DNA of 64,000 bases from Flavobacterium sp. YJ01. GTDB taxonomy: Bacteria > Bacteroidota > Bacteroidia > Flavobacteriales > Flavobacteriaceae. The stretch covers positions 4,216,001 through 4,280,000 of the forward strand of contig NZ_CP119757.1 in the NCBI RefSeq assembly GCF_029320955.1, given 5' to 3'. Below are positions 17,881 to 27,400 of the stretch, one piece after another. Position 1 is the stretch's first letter, and the number at the start of each line of letters is the position of its first letter. Both the position numbers and the translations under genes were made by a program. The notes beneath the pieces are model-generated. The model was not told where the DNA came from and searched no databases. It saw nothing but the letters and a program-made list of their open reading frames with translations.

Positions 17881-17888
17881 CAAATATA
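17881..17888 (-). promoter_or_regulatory. Putative -7 element for the serine hydrolase gene
   Basis: The minus strand reads TATATTTG, matching TAnnTTTG, 13 bases upstream of the start codon, so the leader would be only a few bases long. No good -33 element is visible. Confidence 0.35.
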
Positions 17889-18047
17889 TCGAATTCAATT
17901 TTGTTGTTTTCTCAATTCTGAGGCTTTAATTTGCGGTTTTTAACATTTTTTTAAGAGTTGTAAAAATTAGTCGTTTGTTTTTCAGGTTTTAACGAATTTG
18001 AAGCATTCTAAATAGAATTTTAGAAACAAAATTTTAACTAAATTTGT

Positions 18048-18055
18048 TATATTTG
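18048..18055 (+). promoter_or_regulatory. Putative -7 element for the Lys1-like gene
   Basis: TATATTTG matches the Flavobacterium TAnnTTTG element and lies 50 bases before the ATG. The -33 half is not convincing. Confidence 0.4.
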
Positions 18056-18105
18056 AAACAAATACTGTTTTAAAAGTTATATTATTGAATATTAAAATTA
18101 CTAAA

Positions 18106-19308
18106 ATGAAGTTCGGAATTATAAAAGAAAGAAAAAATCCACCAGATAGAAGAGTTGTATTTTCTCCTGATGAATTAGCAAAATTAAAGCAGGTTTATCA
18201 TCAAGCTTCAGTTGAAGTTGAAAGTTCTGATATTAGGATTTTCAGTGATTCAGAATATAAAAATATGGGAATTACGGTTACAGAAGATATTTCAAGCTGT
18301 GACGTTTTATTTGGTGTGAAAGAAGTTCCAATCGAAAATTTAATTCCAAAAAAAGCGTATTTTTTCTTTTCTCATACCATTAAAAAACAGCCTCACAACA
18401 GAAAATTACTTCAGGCGATTTTAGAGAAAAATATCGATTTATACGATCATGAAACCATTGTAGACGAATTGGATCGACGTTTAATTGGTTTTGGAAGATA
18501 TGCTGGAATGGTTGGAGTTTATAACGGAATTAGAGCTTTCGGAATTAAATTCGAATTATTTAAACTTCCAAAGGCAGAAACTCTTTCTGGAAAAGAAGAT
18601 TTAATAAAGCATTTAAAGCGAATCACAATGCCAGCCTTGAAATTTGTAGTTACAGGCACAGGAAAGGTTGGGAGCGGAGCTAAAGAAATTTTAGATGCCA
18701 TTAAAATAAAAGAAATTACAGTTGATAATTATTTGACTAAAACATATGCCCAAGCTGTATATGTACAATTGGATGTTTTAGAATACAATAGAAGAAAAGA
18801 TGGTCAGGTTTTAGATTTTACCGATTTTATTCAGCATCCTGAAGAATACGAATCTGATTTTGAGAAATTTACGAAGGTTTCCGATATTTATTTTGCTGGA
18901 CATTTTTATGCAAGCAATGCGCCCATGATTCTAACAAAAGAAATGCTGAATGCAAGTGATTGCAAACTAAAAGTGGTAGCCGATATTTCGTGTGATGTAA
19001 ACGGACCAATTGCATGTACAGTTCGTTCTTCAACAATTGCAGAACCTTTATATGGATATTTTCCTTTAGAAGATAAAGAGGTAGATTTTTTCCATCCCGC
19101 AGCCGTTGCGGTTATGGCGGTTGATAATTTGCCTTGCGAAATTCCAAAAGATGCAAGTATTGGTTTTGGAGAACAATTTATGGAACACGTAATTCCTGCT
19201 TTCTTCAATGGAGATAAAGACGGAATTTTAAAACGCGCTAAAATTACTGAAAACGGAAAATTGACAGAACGATTTAGTTATTTGCAGGATTATGTTGATG
19301 GGAAATAG
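18106..19308 (+). CDS. NAD(P)-dependent dehydrogenase, alanine/saccharopine dehydrogenase (Lys1) type
   Basis: A 400-residue cytoplasmic enzyme. The N-terminal domain begins FGIIKERKNPPDRRVVFSP, as in the alanine dehydrogenase/pyridine nucleotide transhydrogenase and Lys1 families. A nucleotide-binding stretch appears at about residues 178-190 (FVVTGTGKVGSGA), then VADISCDVNGPIACT, which resembles Lys1-type saccharopine dehydrogenases. The specific amino acid substrate cannot be fixed from sequence. The ATG at 18106 is chosen because the conserved start follows immediately; a TTG at 18085 is less likely. It converges with fumC across a bidirectional terminator. Confidence 0.85.
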   Translation: MKFGIIKERKNPPDRRVVFSPDELAKLKQVYHQASVEVESSDIRIFSDSEYKNMGITVTEDISSCDVLFGVKEVPIENLIPKKAYFFFSHTIKKQPHNRKLLQAILEKNIDLYDHETIVDELDRRLIGFGRYAGMVGVYNGIRAFGIKFELFKLPKAETLSGKEDLIKHLKRITMPALKFVVTGTGKVGSGAKEILDAIKIKEITVDNYLTKTYAQAVYVQLDVLEYNRRKDGQVLDFTDFIQHPEEYESDFEKFTKVSDIYFAGHFYASNAPMILTKEMLNASDCKLKVVADISCDVNGPIACTVRSSTIAEPLYGYFPLEDKEVDFFHPAAVAVMAVDNLPCEIPKDASIGFGEQFMEHVIPAFFNGDKDGILKRAKITENGKLTERFSYLQDYVDGK

Positions 19309-19316
19309 TTTTTTTT

Positions 19317-19448
19317 GTTTCAAGTTTCAGGTTTCAAGTTTCAAGTTAAAAAGGGGAAAACTTTTAAAAGTTTTTCCCTTTTTAACTAAGTTGATCTTTA
19401 TTCATTCAGTATTTCAACTTCAAACCTGAAACAAATCAAACTTGAAAC
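19317..19448. repeat. TTTCAAG-type repeat with opposed arms around a terminator
   Basis: Left arm 19317-19345 has four heptamer units (GTTTCAA, GTTTCAG, GTTTCAA, GTTTCAA); right arm about 19417-19448 has the complementary TTGAAAC/CTGAAAC units. The pair encloses the terminator hairpin at 19345-19386. Built like the AGTCAAA element at 16.6 kb but with a different unit. Confidence 0.75.
19345..19386. terminator. Bidirectional terminator between convergent genes
   Basis: Two 21-base arms meet without a loop and differ from perfect complementarity at one position (a wobble). T-rich on both sides, it serves the Lys1-like gene and fumC. Confidence 0.85.
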
Positions 19449-19456
19449 AAAAAATC

Positions 19457-20842
19457 TTAAACCATATCTTCAGGTTTCACCCAAGCGTCAAAATCTTCTG
19501 CGGTTACGTATCCTAAACGAACAGCTTCTTCTTTAAGAGTAGTTCCGTTTTTGTGAGCCGTTTGAGCGATTTCTGCTGCTTTATAATACCCAATTTTAGT
19601 ATTTAGAGCAGTTACAAGCATTAGTGAATTATCAACCAATTCTTTGATTCGTTTGTAGTTTGGTTCTATTCCTTGCGCACAATGTTCGTCAAAAGAAACA
19701 CAGGCATCGCCTAATAATTGCGCCGATTGTAAAAAGTTTGCCGCCATTACAGGTTTAAAAACATTCAATTCATAATGTCCTTGCATTCCGCCAACCGCAA
19801 TCGCCATATCGTTTCCGATTACTTGAGCGCAAACCATTGTCAAAGCTTCACATTGCGTCGGGTTTACTTTTCCTGGCATAATAGAAGATCCTGGTTCGTT
19901 TTCAGGAATGTGAATTTCTCCAATTCCAGAACGTGGTCCAGAAGCCAACATTCTTACGTCGTTAGCAATTTTATTTAAAGAAACGGCCAATTGTTTTAAT
20001 GCTCCGTGTGTTTCTACAATGGCATCGTGTGCCGCAAGTGCTTCAAATTTGTTTTCAGCAGTTACAAACGGATGATTTGTAAATTGAGCAATATATTCGG
20101 CAACTTTTACATCGTAGCCTTTTGGTGTGTTTAATCCAGTTCCTACCGCGGTTCCGCCAAGCGCGATTTCAGATAAATGTGCTAAAGTATTTTTTAAGGC
20201 TTTTAATCCGAATGCTAATTGAGAAGCATAACCAGAAATTTCTTGACCAAGTGTTAATGGTGTTGCGTCCATTAAATGTGTACGTCCAATTTTTACAACA
20301 TCTTTAAATTCATTGGTTTTTTTCACTAAAGTGGCATGTAGTTTTTCAACTCCCGGAATTGTAGTTTCTACAACCATTTTGTACGCAGCAATGTGCATTC
20401 CAGTCGGAAAAGTATCATTTGATGATTGCGATTTGTTTACGTCATCATTTGCTTTGATAAATTGTTCGCCTTCGCCAATTTCAAAACCTTTTAGAACTTG
20501 AGCACGATTTGCAATTACTTCGTTCACATTCATATTACTCTGTGTTCCAGAACCGGTTTGCCAAATTACAAGTGGAAACTGATCGTCTAGTTTTCCTTCA
20601 AGAATTTCATCGCAAACAGCGGCAATTGCATCTCTTTTTTCTATCGGTAAAACACCTAAATCGTAATTAGCATAAGCGGCAGCTTTTTTTAAATAAGCAA
20701 AACCTTCAATAATTTCTTTAGGCATAGAACCCGAAGGTCCGATTTTGAAGTTATTTCTTGAACGTTCTGTTTGCGCACCCCAATATTTATCGGTTGGGAC
20801 TTGAACTTCGCCCATGGTGTCTTTTTCTATTCTGTATTTCAT
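19457..20842 (-). CDS. fumC: Class II fumarate hydratase
   Basis: A 461-residue cytoplasmic TCA-cycle enzyme interconverting fumarate and malate, iron-independent. It shows the superfamily signature [26 protein letters not shown], the catalytic TGMHIAAY region and [16 protein letters not shown]. Start at 20842 ([16 protein letters not shown]) matches the normal FumC N-terminus; the frame is open 25 codons further upstream but that part is not family-like. Length is standard. Single gene converging on the Lys1-like gene. Confidence 0.97.
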   Translation of the reverse strand: MKYRIEKDTMGEVQVPTDKYWGAQTERSRNNFKIGPSGSMPKEIIEGFAYLKKAAAYANYDLGVLPIEKRDAIAAVCDEILEGKLDDQFPLVIWQTGSGTQSNMNVNEVIANRAQVLKGFEIGEGEQFIKANDDVNKSQSSNDTFPTGMHIAAYKMVVETTIPGVEKLHATLVKKTNEFKDVVKIGRTHLMDATPLTLGQEISGYASQLAFGLKALKNTLAHLSEIALGGTAVGTGLNTPKGYDVKVAEYIAQFTNHPFVTAENKFEALAAHDAIVETHGALKQLAVSLNKIANDVRMLASGPRSGIGEIHIPENEPGSSIMPGKVNPTQCEALTMVCAQVIGNDMAIAVGGMQGHYELNVFKPVMAANFLQSAQLLGDACVSFDEHCAQGIEPNYKRIKELVDNSLMLVTALNTKIGYYKAAEIAQTAHKNGTTLKEEAVRLGYVTAEDFDAWVKPEDMV

Positions 20843-20910
20843 TTTGTTGTATAATATGTTGTTTGTAAAAATGTATTCTGTGAAATTTGTAAATATCCGT
20901 TGAAGTGATT

Positions 20911-20963
20911 GGAACACTGATGGAACAGATTTACTTCGTAAAAACGCGGATTGAAACGGATTT
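20911..20963. repeat. Short intergenic repeat (GCGGATT / ACGGATT type)
   Basis: Contains GGAACACTGATGGAACAGAT and then CGCGGATTGAAACGGATT, with GGATT and GGAACA units recurring at short distance. It resembles noncoding repeats seen widely in Flavobacterium and lies in the gap upstream of fumC. Confidence 0.45.
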
Positions 20964-21002
20964 TTTTATTTTTAATCTAAAATTTCTTTTGAAAACGAAA
21001 AA

Positions 21003-21086
21003 TTAGCCCCGATAGAAGTGAAAATCCTTTTATGTTTTTTCTTTAAAAACATAAAAGATTGTAACGGATAGCGGGAAATAGCTCCT
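21003..21086 (+). ncRNA. Possible Flavo-1-type structured RNA
   Basis: The stretch begins TTAGCCCCGATAGAAG and ends CGGATAGCGGGAAATAGCTCC. AGC/GCT and CCCG/CGGG can pair as outer stems around an inner hairpin with arms TTTTATG(T)TTTTT and AAAAACATAAAA. I recall this conserved frame recurring in intergenic regions of Flavobacterium and related genomes, and it may be the Flavo-1 motif, but orientation and identity rest on memory, not on a search. Function unknown. Confidence 0.5.
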
Positions 21087-21262
21087 TAAAATACTCATAT
21101 TCTTTTAATTTAAGCACTTGAATAATATTCGGAAAAAATCCTTATTTAAAATGAGTATAAATATACGGATAAATGTTATTTAACGAAAATTGATTTAGAT
21201 TTTATTGCTGAGAAAAAATATATACCCTACATTTGTCCTAACATTCAAAAATTCCGGAAAAC

Positions 21263-21436
21263 ATGTTTGAATTTTCACAGTACTTAGGCTTTTTACTTTT
21301 CTTAACCATTCTTACTATAGGATTTTGGTTAATGTTTTTCTTGGTTGGTTTCGTATCTTATTGGGTTACTGGAGCAAGCTGGGAAATGTTCAAAGAAAAG
21401 AGAGCTAAAAGAAGACAAGAAGAACAATCTATTTAA
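21263..21436 (+). CDS. Small membrane protein (57 aa)
   Basis: A 57-codon ORF: MFEFSQYLG, one or two membrane helices (FLLFLTILTIGFWLMFFLVG and the following FVSYWVTGA), then a strongly basic and glutamine-rich tail (FKEKRAKRRQEEQSI). It is followed 20 bases later by a clear intrinsic terminator. The helix-plus-basic-tail design and the terminator support a real gene. Family and role not recognised. Confidence 0.7.
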   Translation: MFEFSQYLGFLLFLTILTIGFWLMFFLVGFVSYWVTGASWEMFKEKRAKRRQEEQSI

Positions 21437-21456
21437 TTTTAGATTGATGTCATAAG

Positions 21457-21488
21457 AAAAGGACCCGTTTATACGAGTCCTTTTTTTT
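21457..21488 (+). terminator. Intrinsic terminator
   Basis: AAAAGGACCCG and CGAGTCCTTTT pair with one mismatch around a 6-base loop and run into eight T. It ends the small membrane protein transcript and lies just beyond the 3' end of the oppositely directed OmpA-family gene, which it may also serve. Confidence 0.8.
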
Positions 21489-21508
21489 ATTATAAATTAT
21501 TCTAGATT

Positions 21509-23434
21509 TTACATTTTTGTAATGATAAATTCACTTCTTCGATTCATTTGATGCTGTGCGTCGGTACAAGGAACACCATTCGAACAATTGTTAATCAATT
21601 GAGTTTCTCCATAACCAATGGCGCTTTCTATGCGTTCTGCTGCTATTCCTTGCGAAATAATATAATCTCGGGTTGCTTTTGCTCTTCGATCGGAAAGTTC
21701 TAAGTTGTATTGATCGTTGGCACGAGAATCGGTATGCGATTCGATTTTAATCACGACAGTTGGATATTGTGTCATCAGGAGAACAACTTTATTTAGTTCT
21801 ATTGCAGCATCATAACGAATGTCAGACTTGTCTAAATCGAAGAAAATAATTCCGATTTTGATTTTAAGAAGTCCATTTTCGCGGGCAATTAATGCAGGAT
21901 CTAAACCAACAAGTGCTTCGGTTTTTCCAGAACTGTTTGCGGTTATAACTGCTTTGGTATTATTGTTATAATTTTCTTTTGAGACTTCAATGGTATAAGG
22001 CATATTGCAATCTACATTATTATTAAAATCATATTTTCCGTCAAGCTGAGAAACAGTTTCTGCGACTTTTATTCCGTTGGCATTTTTTAAGGTTACCATA
22101 GCACCAGCGATTCTGTTGTTTGAAATAGCATCAAAAACATAACCGTTTATCGCTTGATTACAAGAGCGTTCAAACGAATAAATATCGTCATCGCCTTTTC
22201 CTGTTTTTCTGTTCGAACAAACAAAACCTTTATTGGTTGCTTCGTTAACGATATAACCAAAATCATCTCGATTGCTGTTTAATGGCGCGCCTAAGTTAGC
22301 TGGAATATCAAAAACACCTTCATTTATTCTGCTTTCGAAAACATCCAAACCTCCTAAACCTAAGAATCCATCAGAAGAAAAGTAAAGTGCCTGATCGGTA
22401 ATGTAGGGAAACATTTCGCGACCAGTAGTATTTATTTTTTCGCCCAAATTTTTTGGTTCCGAAAATTGATTATTTCCTAAAATATCAACTACAAATATAT
22501 CTGTCGAACCAATTGTTCCCGGCATATCAGAAACAAAATACAGCTTTTTGCCGTCTTTGCTTACAGAAGGATGACCAACTGAATAATTATCGCTGTTAAA
22601 AGGCAGTTCTTTAATGTCTGTCCATTGCGTTTTTCCGTTTTGATTTTCTACAGCTGTAGCCGAGTAAATTTTGAGATTATTAATGCCTTTGCTGTCGCGT
22701 TTTAGTTTTCCGTTATAATTGTTTCGCGTAAAATATATTGTTTTTTCATCTGGAGAAAAGGCAATGCAAGCTTCGTGATATTGCGTTGTGATTTCCTTTC
22801 CGAAACGCTCTTTAAAAGTCACATTAGATTGTGTTTCGCTAATTTTTCCTAACTGCATATTTAAATAAGGCTGATCGTTCCAACCGTATTTGTCTGTTTT
22901 TACATAAGAAGAATCAATTGTGGTAGAATATACCAAATCGCCTTTATAATACATTGGAGCAAAGTCAGAATAGGCAGAATTGATTTCTAAATTTTCGAGA
23001 ATAAAAGAGGGTTTAATATTTTCAATATCTTCAAGAGTTATATTTTTAAGTGAAAAATTTTGCGCTCTTTTATCGTTTGCTTTTTTTTCTGCGAAAGTTT
23101 TCATCCATTTTTTGGCGAGTTCATAATTCTGAATTCCCTGCAATGATTGTGCATAACGAAATAAATATTCTGCTGAAACCTCGTTTGGATATTCTGCAAT
23201 TAATTTTCCATACCATTTAGACGCACTTGTCATTTTGGTATTAAAATAATAGGCATCTCCAAGCCTCTGAAGTATTTCTTTTGAATTATCACCATTATTT
23301 ATCGAGAACTCATAAGACTTTGCTGCTTCAACATAATACATTTTGTCAAAAAGTGCATCGGCAGTTTTGTTTTTGGTTTGTGAGTAAATCAGCTGAAAAA
23401 CCAATATTGCGAGTATAGTAATTGTTCTTTTCAT
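21509..23434 (-). CDS. OmpA family protein with TPR and PD40 propeller (gliding/T9SS-associated type)
   Basis: A 641-residue outer-membrane-associated protein. Parts: signal peptide (1-18), TPR-like helices (about 20-120), a PD40/WD40-like propeller (about 150-410; repeated FSPDEKTIYFTRNN-, KKLYFVSDMPGT- and ALYFSSDGFLGLGG-like strands), a carboxypeptidase-regulatory-like domain (about 425-510), and a C-terminal OmpA peptidoglycan-binding domain (about 525-641; FFDLDKSDIR, IESHTDSRA, LSDRRAKATRDYI, MNRRSEF). It is the last of three minus-strand genes with PorP/SprF and the giant adhesin. The same trio occurs around sprB in F. johnsoniae, so it probably anchors or assists adhesin export. Confidence 0.92.
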   Translation of the reverse strand: MKRTITILAILVFQLIYSQTKNKTADALFDKMYYVEAAKSYEFSINNGDNSKEILQRLGDAYYFNTKMTSASKWYGKLIAEYPNEVSAEYLFRYAQSLQGIQNYELAKKWMKTFAEKKANDKRAQNFSLKNITLEDIENIKPSFILENLEINSAYSDFAPMYYKGDLVYSTTIDSSYVKTDKYGWNDQPYLNMQLGKISETQSNVTFKERFGKEITTQYHEACIAFSPDEKTIYFTRNNYNGKLKRDSKGINNLKIYSATAVENQNGKTQWTDIKELPFNSDNYSVGHPSVSKDGKKLYFVSDMPGTIGSTDIFVVDILGNNQFSEPKNLGEKINTTGREMFPYITDQALYFSSDGFLGLGGLDVFESRINEGVFDIPANLGAPLNSNRDDFGYIVNEATNKGFVCSNRKTGKGDDDIYSFERSCNQAINGYVFDAISNNRIAGAMVTLKNANGIKVAETVSQLDGKYDFNNNVDCNMPYTIEVSKENYNNNTKAVITANSSGKTEALVGLDPALIARENGLLKIKIGIIFFDLDKSDIRYDAAIELNKVVLLMTQYPTVVIKIESHTDSRANDQYNLELSDRRAKATRDYIISQGIAAERIESAIGYGETQLINNCSNGVPCTDAQHQMNRRSEFIITKM

Positions 23435-23446
23435 AGACTATCCGTA

Positions 23447-24382
23447 TTAAAAGAATCTTGGTGATTTTAGTCCCTTTTTACGAGAAACCAGTTCAAATCG
23501 AAGTACAATTTCGTGCGTACCGCTATTGTAATTCTGTAATTCTGTTGTGGTGTAATCATAAGAATATCCGACCATAAACATTGGTGAAATCTGAATTCCT
23601 GCAAGTGCACTTACAGAATCTGATGTACGATAAGAAGCTCCTAAAGTAAAAGCATTGTTGAACATGAAATTAGCGGAGAAATCGGCAATAATAGGAGCAC
23701 CAGCAACATATTTGACCAAAACGGCTGGCTTGAATTTAGTATGAGCCGAAAGATCGAAAACAATACCTCCAATAAGATACAAGTGTATTCTCTGATTGAC
23801 TAAATCTTCACTAATCTCATCGTAAGTATAACGTTCTTTGGTCATAAAATTCGGAATAGAAAGTCCGATATAATCTCTTTCGCCGTGCCAATACAATCCT
23901 GCGCCAACAACAGGAAGAAATTTATTGGTTATGTTTTCGCGAAATTGCACATCAGGATCTCTGTAACTTCCTTTCGACCAATCGATATTAATAACGCGTC
24001 CGCCACCTTTTATTCCGAATGAAAGTTTATGTGTTTCGCCAGATTTAATGGTATAAGAGAAATTGGCATCTAAATATTGTTCTTCAGAAGGACCTATTTC
24101 TTCGTTTACGATAGAAAGCCCTAGACCAACATTTTTTCCGACAGGCGTATCTAATGAAAAACTTTGAGTATCTGGAGCGCCTTCAATTCCTACCCACTGT
24201 GTTCTGTAAAGTCCAGTTATGGTTAAATGCCCTAATGAACCTGCATAAGCAGAATTCACGGTCAATGTATTATACATGTACTGCGTATATTGCGGATCCT
24301 GTTGCGCCAAGGCTTTGTATCCTGAAAATAGAATCAGAGTAATTATCGCGAAAACCTTTTTTATATTTTTAATCATAGCCAA
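23447..24382 (-). CDS. Type IX secretion membrane protein, PorP/SprF family
   Basis: A 311-residue outer-membrane beta-barrel protein. After a signal peptide it begins with the family hallmark QQDPQYTQYMYN, then VNSAYAGSLG and GLYRTQWVGIEGAPDTQSFS. SprF of F. johnsoniae is needed to export SprB, and PorP-like proteins pair with type B C-terminal domain cargo. Its gene lies between the adhesin and the OmpA-family gene with gaps of 45 and 12 bases, so it is probably the dedicated export or attachment partner of the adhesin encoded upstream. Confidence 0.93.
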   Translation of the reverse strand: MAMIKNIKKVFAIITLILFSGYKALAQQDPQYTQYMYNTLTVNSAYAGSLGHLTITGLYRTQWVGIEGAPDTQSFSLDTPVGKNVGLGLSIVNEEIGPSEEQYLDANFSYTIKSGETHKLSFGIKGGGRVINIDWSKGSYRDPDVQFRENITNKFLPVVGAGLYWHGERDYIGLSIPNFMTKERYTYDEISEDLVNQRIHLYLIGGIVFDLSAHTKFKPAVLVKYVAGAPIIADFSANFMFNNAFTLGASYRTSDSVSALAGIQISPMFMVGYSYDYTTTELQNYNSGTHEIVLRFELVSRKKGLKSPRFF

Positions 24383-24427
24383 TTTTATTTTGGTTAATCC
24401 GATTTTTTAATTTTAATACTGTTTGGT

Positions 24428-27400
24428 TTATTTTAGATAAAGCCAGCCAGAGGTTTTTTTAGAGCCATCTCCTAAATCAAGAATATAGAAATAAGTACCT
24501 TCAGGAAGCGTTTTGGCAGAGCCGTCTGCTTTTCCGTCCCAAGTATTGTTGTAGCCTTTTTTATAGTAAACTAAATTCCCCCAGCGGTTAAATATCTCAA
24601 GATGATTATTCGGATATCTGTCAATACAATCAATATAGAAGAAGTCGTTTTGTCCGTCATCATTTGGTGAGAATTCATTATAAATTTTCAAACAACTTGG
24701 CGAAACAGTGGCGCTGTCTTGATTGTTAGATGAATTTGTATCTATTTGATCTAGTTTAATTAAATGTGCTGTATTGAGATAATCATTAAAATCAACCACT
24801 TTTACCGTAATTGTAAGTGTTTGTAAAGCCCTAGAATTAATTGATGGAATGTTCCAAATACCCGTTTGAGGATTGTAAGTTCCTGAAGTTAAAGCTGAAT
24901 CTACAAATGTGTATCCTTTTGGAAGTAGATCTTGAACTTCGACATTGGTAGCCGTTATGTTTCCAAGGTTTTCTGCAGTAATGGTAAAAATTACTTGACT
25001 GCCCATAGGAACATCGGTTTTATCAACTTCTTTATTAATAGCCACATCGGTAGAAGGGATATTGATAAATTCTGAATCTTCATCATCTTCGCTCTGATCT
25101 CCATTATCATTATTTGGAGTAGAATCTGGATCAAATTGATTGCTTGCCGTTACTTGGGTAATATTGACATAATCAACGCTTTCAAGTCCAAGCGGATTTG
25201 CAACTGTAGCCTGATAGGTCAATGAAATACCGCCTACAGGAACTGTTAAATTAACCCATTTAATAGTGTTTAGACTAAAAATACCGCCGTTGTTAATATT
25301 GGAAATGTTTTTGTAACCAAGCGGAATAATATCTTCTACTGCAACACCTGTCGCGACACTCGGGCCTTCATTTTTAAGCTGTAAGGTGAATGTTATGACT
25401 TCATTGACATTAGCGTTTTTGTTGCTGACTGTTTTTTCCAGACTTAAATCCGCGACAGCGACATTAATGGCTAAACTATCATAATCATCTTCTGTTATAA
25501 CGCCGTTATTTGGCGTCGAATCTGGATCAGGCAGATTGCTGGCAATAACTTCAGTTGTGTTTGTATATTCATTTACTGTTCCCGATGGAGGATTTACACG
25601 AGTATAAACATCGAGTGACTGATCGGTTCCGTTAGCAATATTGCCAACATTCCAAACTCCCGTAACATAATTATACAAACCACTTGTCGGACTGCTTGTT
25701 AAATAGGTAAATCCTGGAGGAAGTAAATCTTTAACCATTACACCGCTTGCATTTGCAGGACCATCATTTTTGACTGTAACGGTGAAAATAACTGTTGAAC
25801 CAACATCATAAACCTCATTTTGATTTAATGCCGTTTTGGTAATTGATAGATCTGCCATAACAATTACTGGTGTCACAGAAATTCTATCATAATCATCTTC
25901 TGTAGTAACGCCATTTCCTGGTGTACTATCGGGATCAAATTGATCAGAAGTCATTATTTCGGCAATGTTTAAATATTCATTTGACGTTCCGGTTGGACTT
26001 TTTACATTAACATTTAGCAATAAAGTATGGCTATTTCCGGGCAGGATAATTCCAGGATTCCATTCGCCTGTTGCGCGATCGTATGCTCCTGAAGTAGAAT
26101 TGTAAAATATATAATCATATCCTGAAGGAAGAATATCTTTTACAGTTACTCCCGTAGCGATACTTGGACCTGAGTTGGTTACAGTAATCGAGAATGTAAT
26201 TTGCGATCCTACATTTGGCGTTAGAATGTTGTTAATTACTCTTTTTTCTATAGAAAGATCAGCTACTGCCGGAACTGGACTCAATAGTACAGAACTAATA
26301 TCGTCTTCGCTACTGTTGTTATTGTTTGGAGTTGAATCTGGATCTAATTCGTTAGAAGCATAAACTTCGGCTACGTTTTGATAAACTCCTGTGGTATTTA
26401 CTTTTGCGCCTATTAATAAAGATTCAGACGCTCCGTTTGCTATTGTTCCAACATCCCAAATACCCGTTGTGCTATAATATTGTCCAGCTGTCGAGCTGTA
26501 AACGACATATTCATAACCGCTTGGTAAAAGATCTTTTACTTGCACACCAGTTGCATTTTGCGGGCCGCTGTTGGTTACGGTTATTTCGAATGTGATTGTT
26601 GCTCCAAATATTGGACTTAAATTACCGCCAACGACTGCTTTTACAAGAGATAAATCGGCCATTGGAACTGTTGGAGTAGTAATCGCACTCGCGTAATCAT
26701 CCTCAGTTGTGACTCCGTTATTTGGTGTTGAATTTGGATCAGGAAGACTGCTATTTGTAACTTCGGCTGTATTTAGATAATTTCCAGTTGCATTTATAAT
26801 GGCCGTTAATTGCAGTGTTTGTGAATCTCCGTTTACCAAAGAACCAATATTCCATTTTCCTGTGGTATTATTATAAGTTCCTTTTGTAGAAGTAAAACTG
26901 CTAAAAGTATATCCAGAAGGCAATAAATCGGTTACCTCAACAGCTGTTGCATTTTGCGGACCTTGATTGGTAATGACGATTTCAAAAGTTACAGAAGATC
27001 CGATTAATGGAGTGGCATTATTAACTGTTTTGGTTAAAGATAAATCTGCCGATTGTCCTAACGGAGCTGTTGTCGCTGTTCCGTAATCGTTTTCAGTTGG
27101 AATTCCGTTTCCTGGTGTCGAATTTGGATCTGGTAAACTACTTGCGGTTACTTCAGCAATATTTACATAATTTCCTGTTGCATTAACAATGGCAGTTATT
27201 CTTAAAACTTGTGAATCTCCGTTAAGGAATGATCCAATAGTCCATTTTCCAGTTACGGCATTATAAACACCTTTTGTTGCGCTGTAATTTACAAAAGTAT
27301 ATCCCGAAGGAAGCAAATCTGTTACTTCGACTCCAGTTGTATTTTGCGGACCATTATTAGTTGCAATTATTTCAAAAATAACTGGTGAACCTACTAAAGG

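Noticed and set aside
18085..18105. TTG start of the Lys1-like gene
   Set aside because: The extra seven residues lie before the conserved MKFGIIKER start and no ribosome site supports them.
20843..20917. N-terminal extension of fumarase
   Set aside because: The frame is open but lacks family similarity; FumC normally starts as at 20842.
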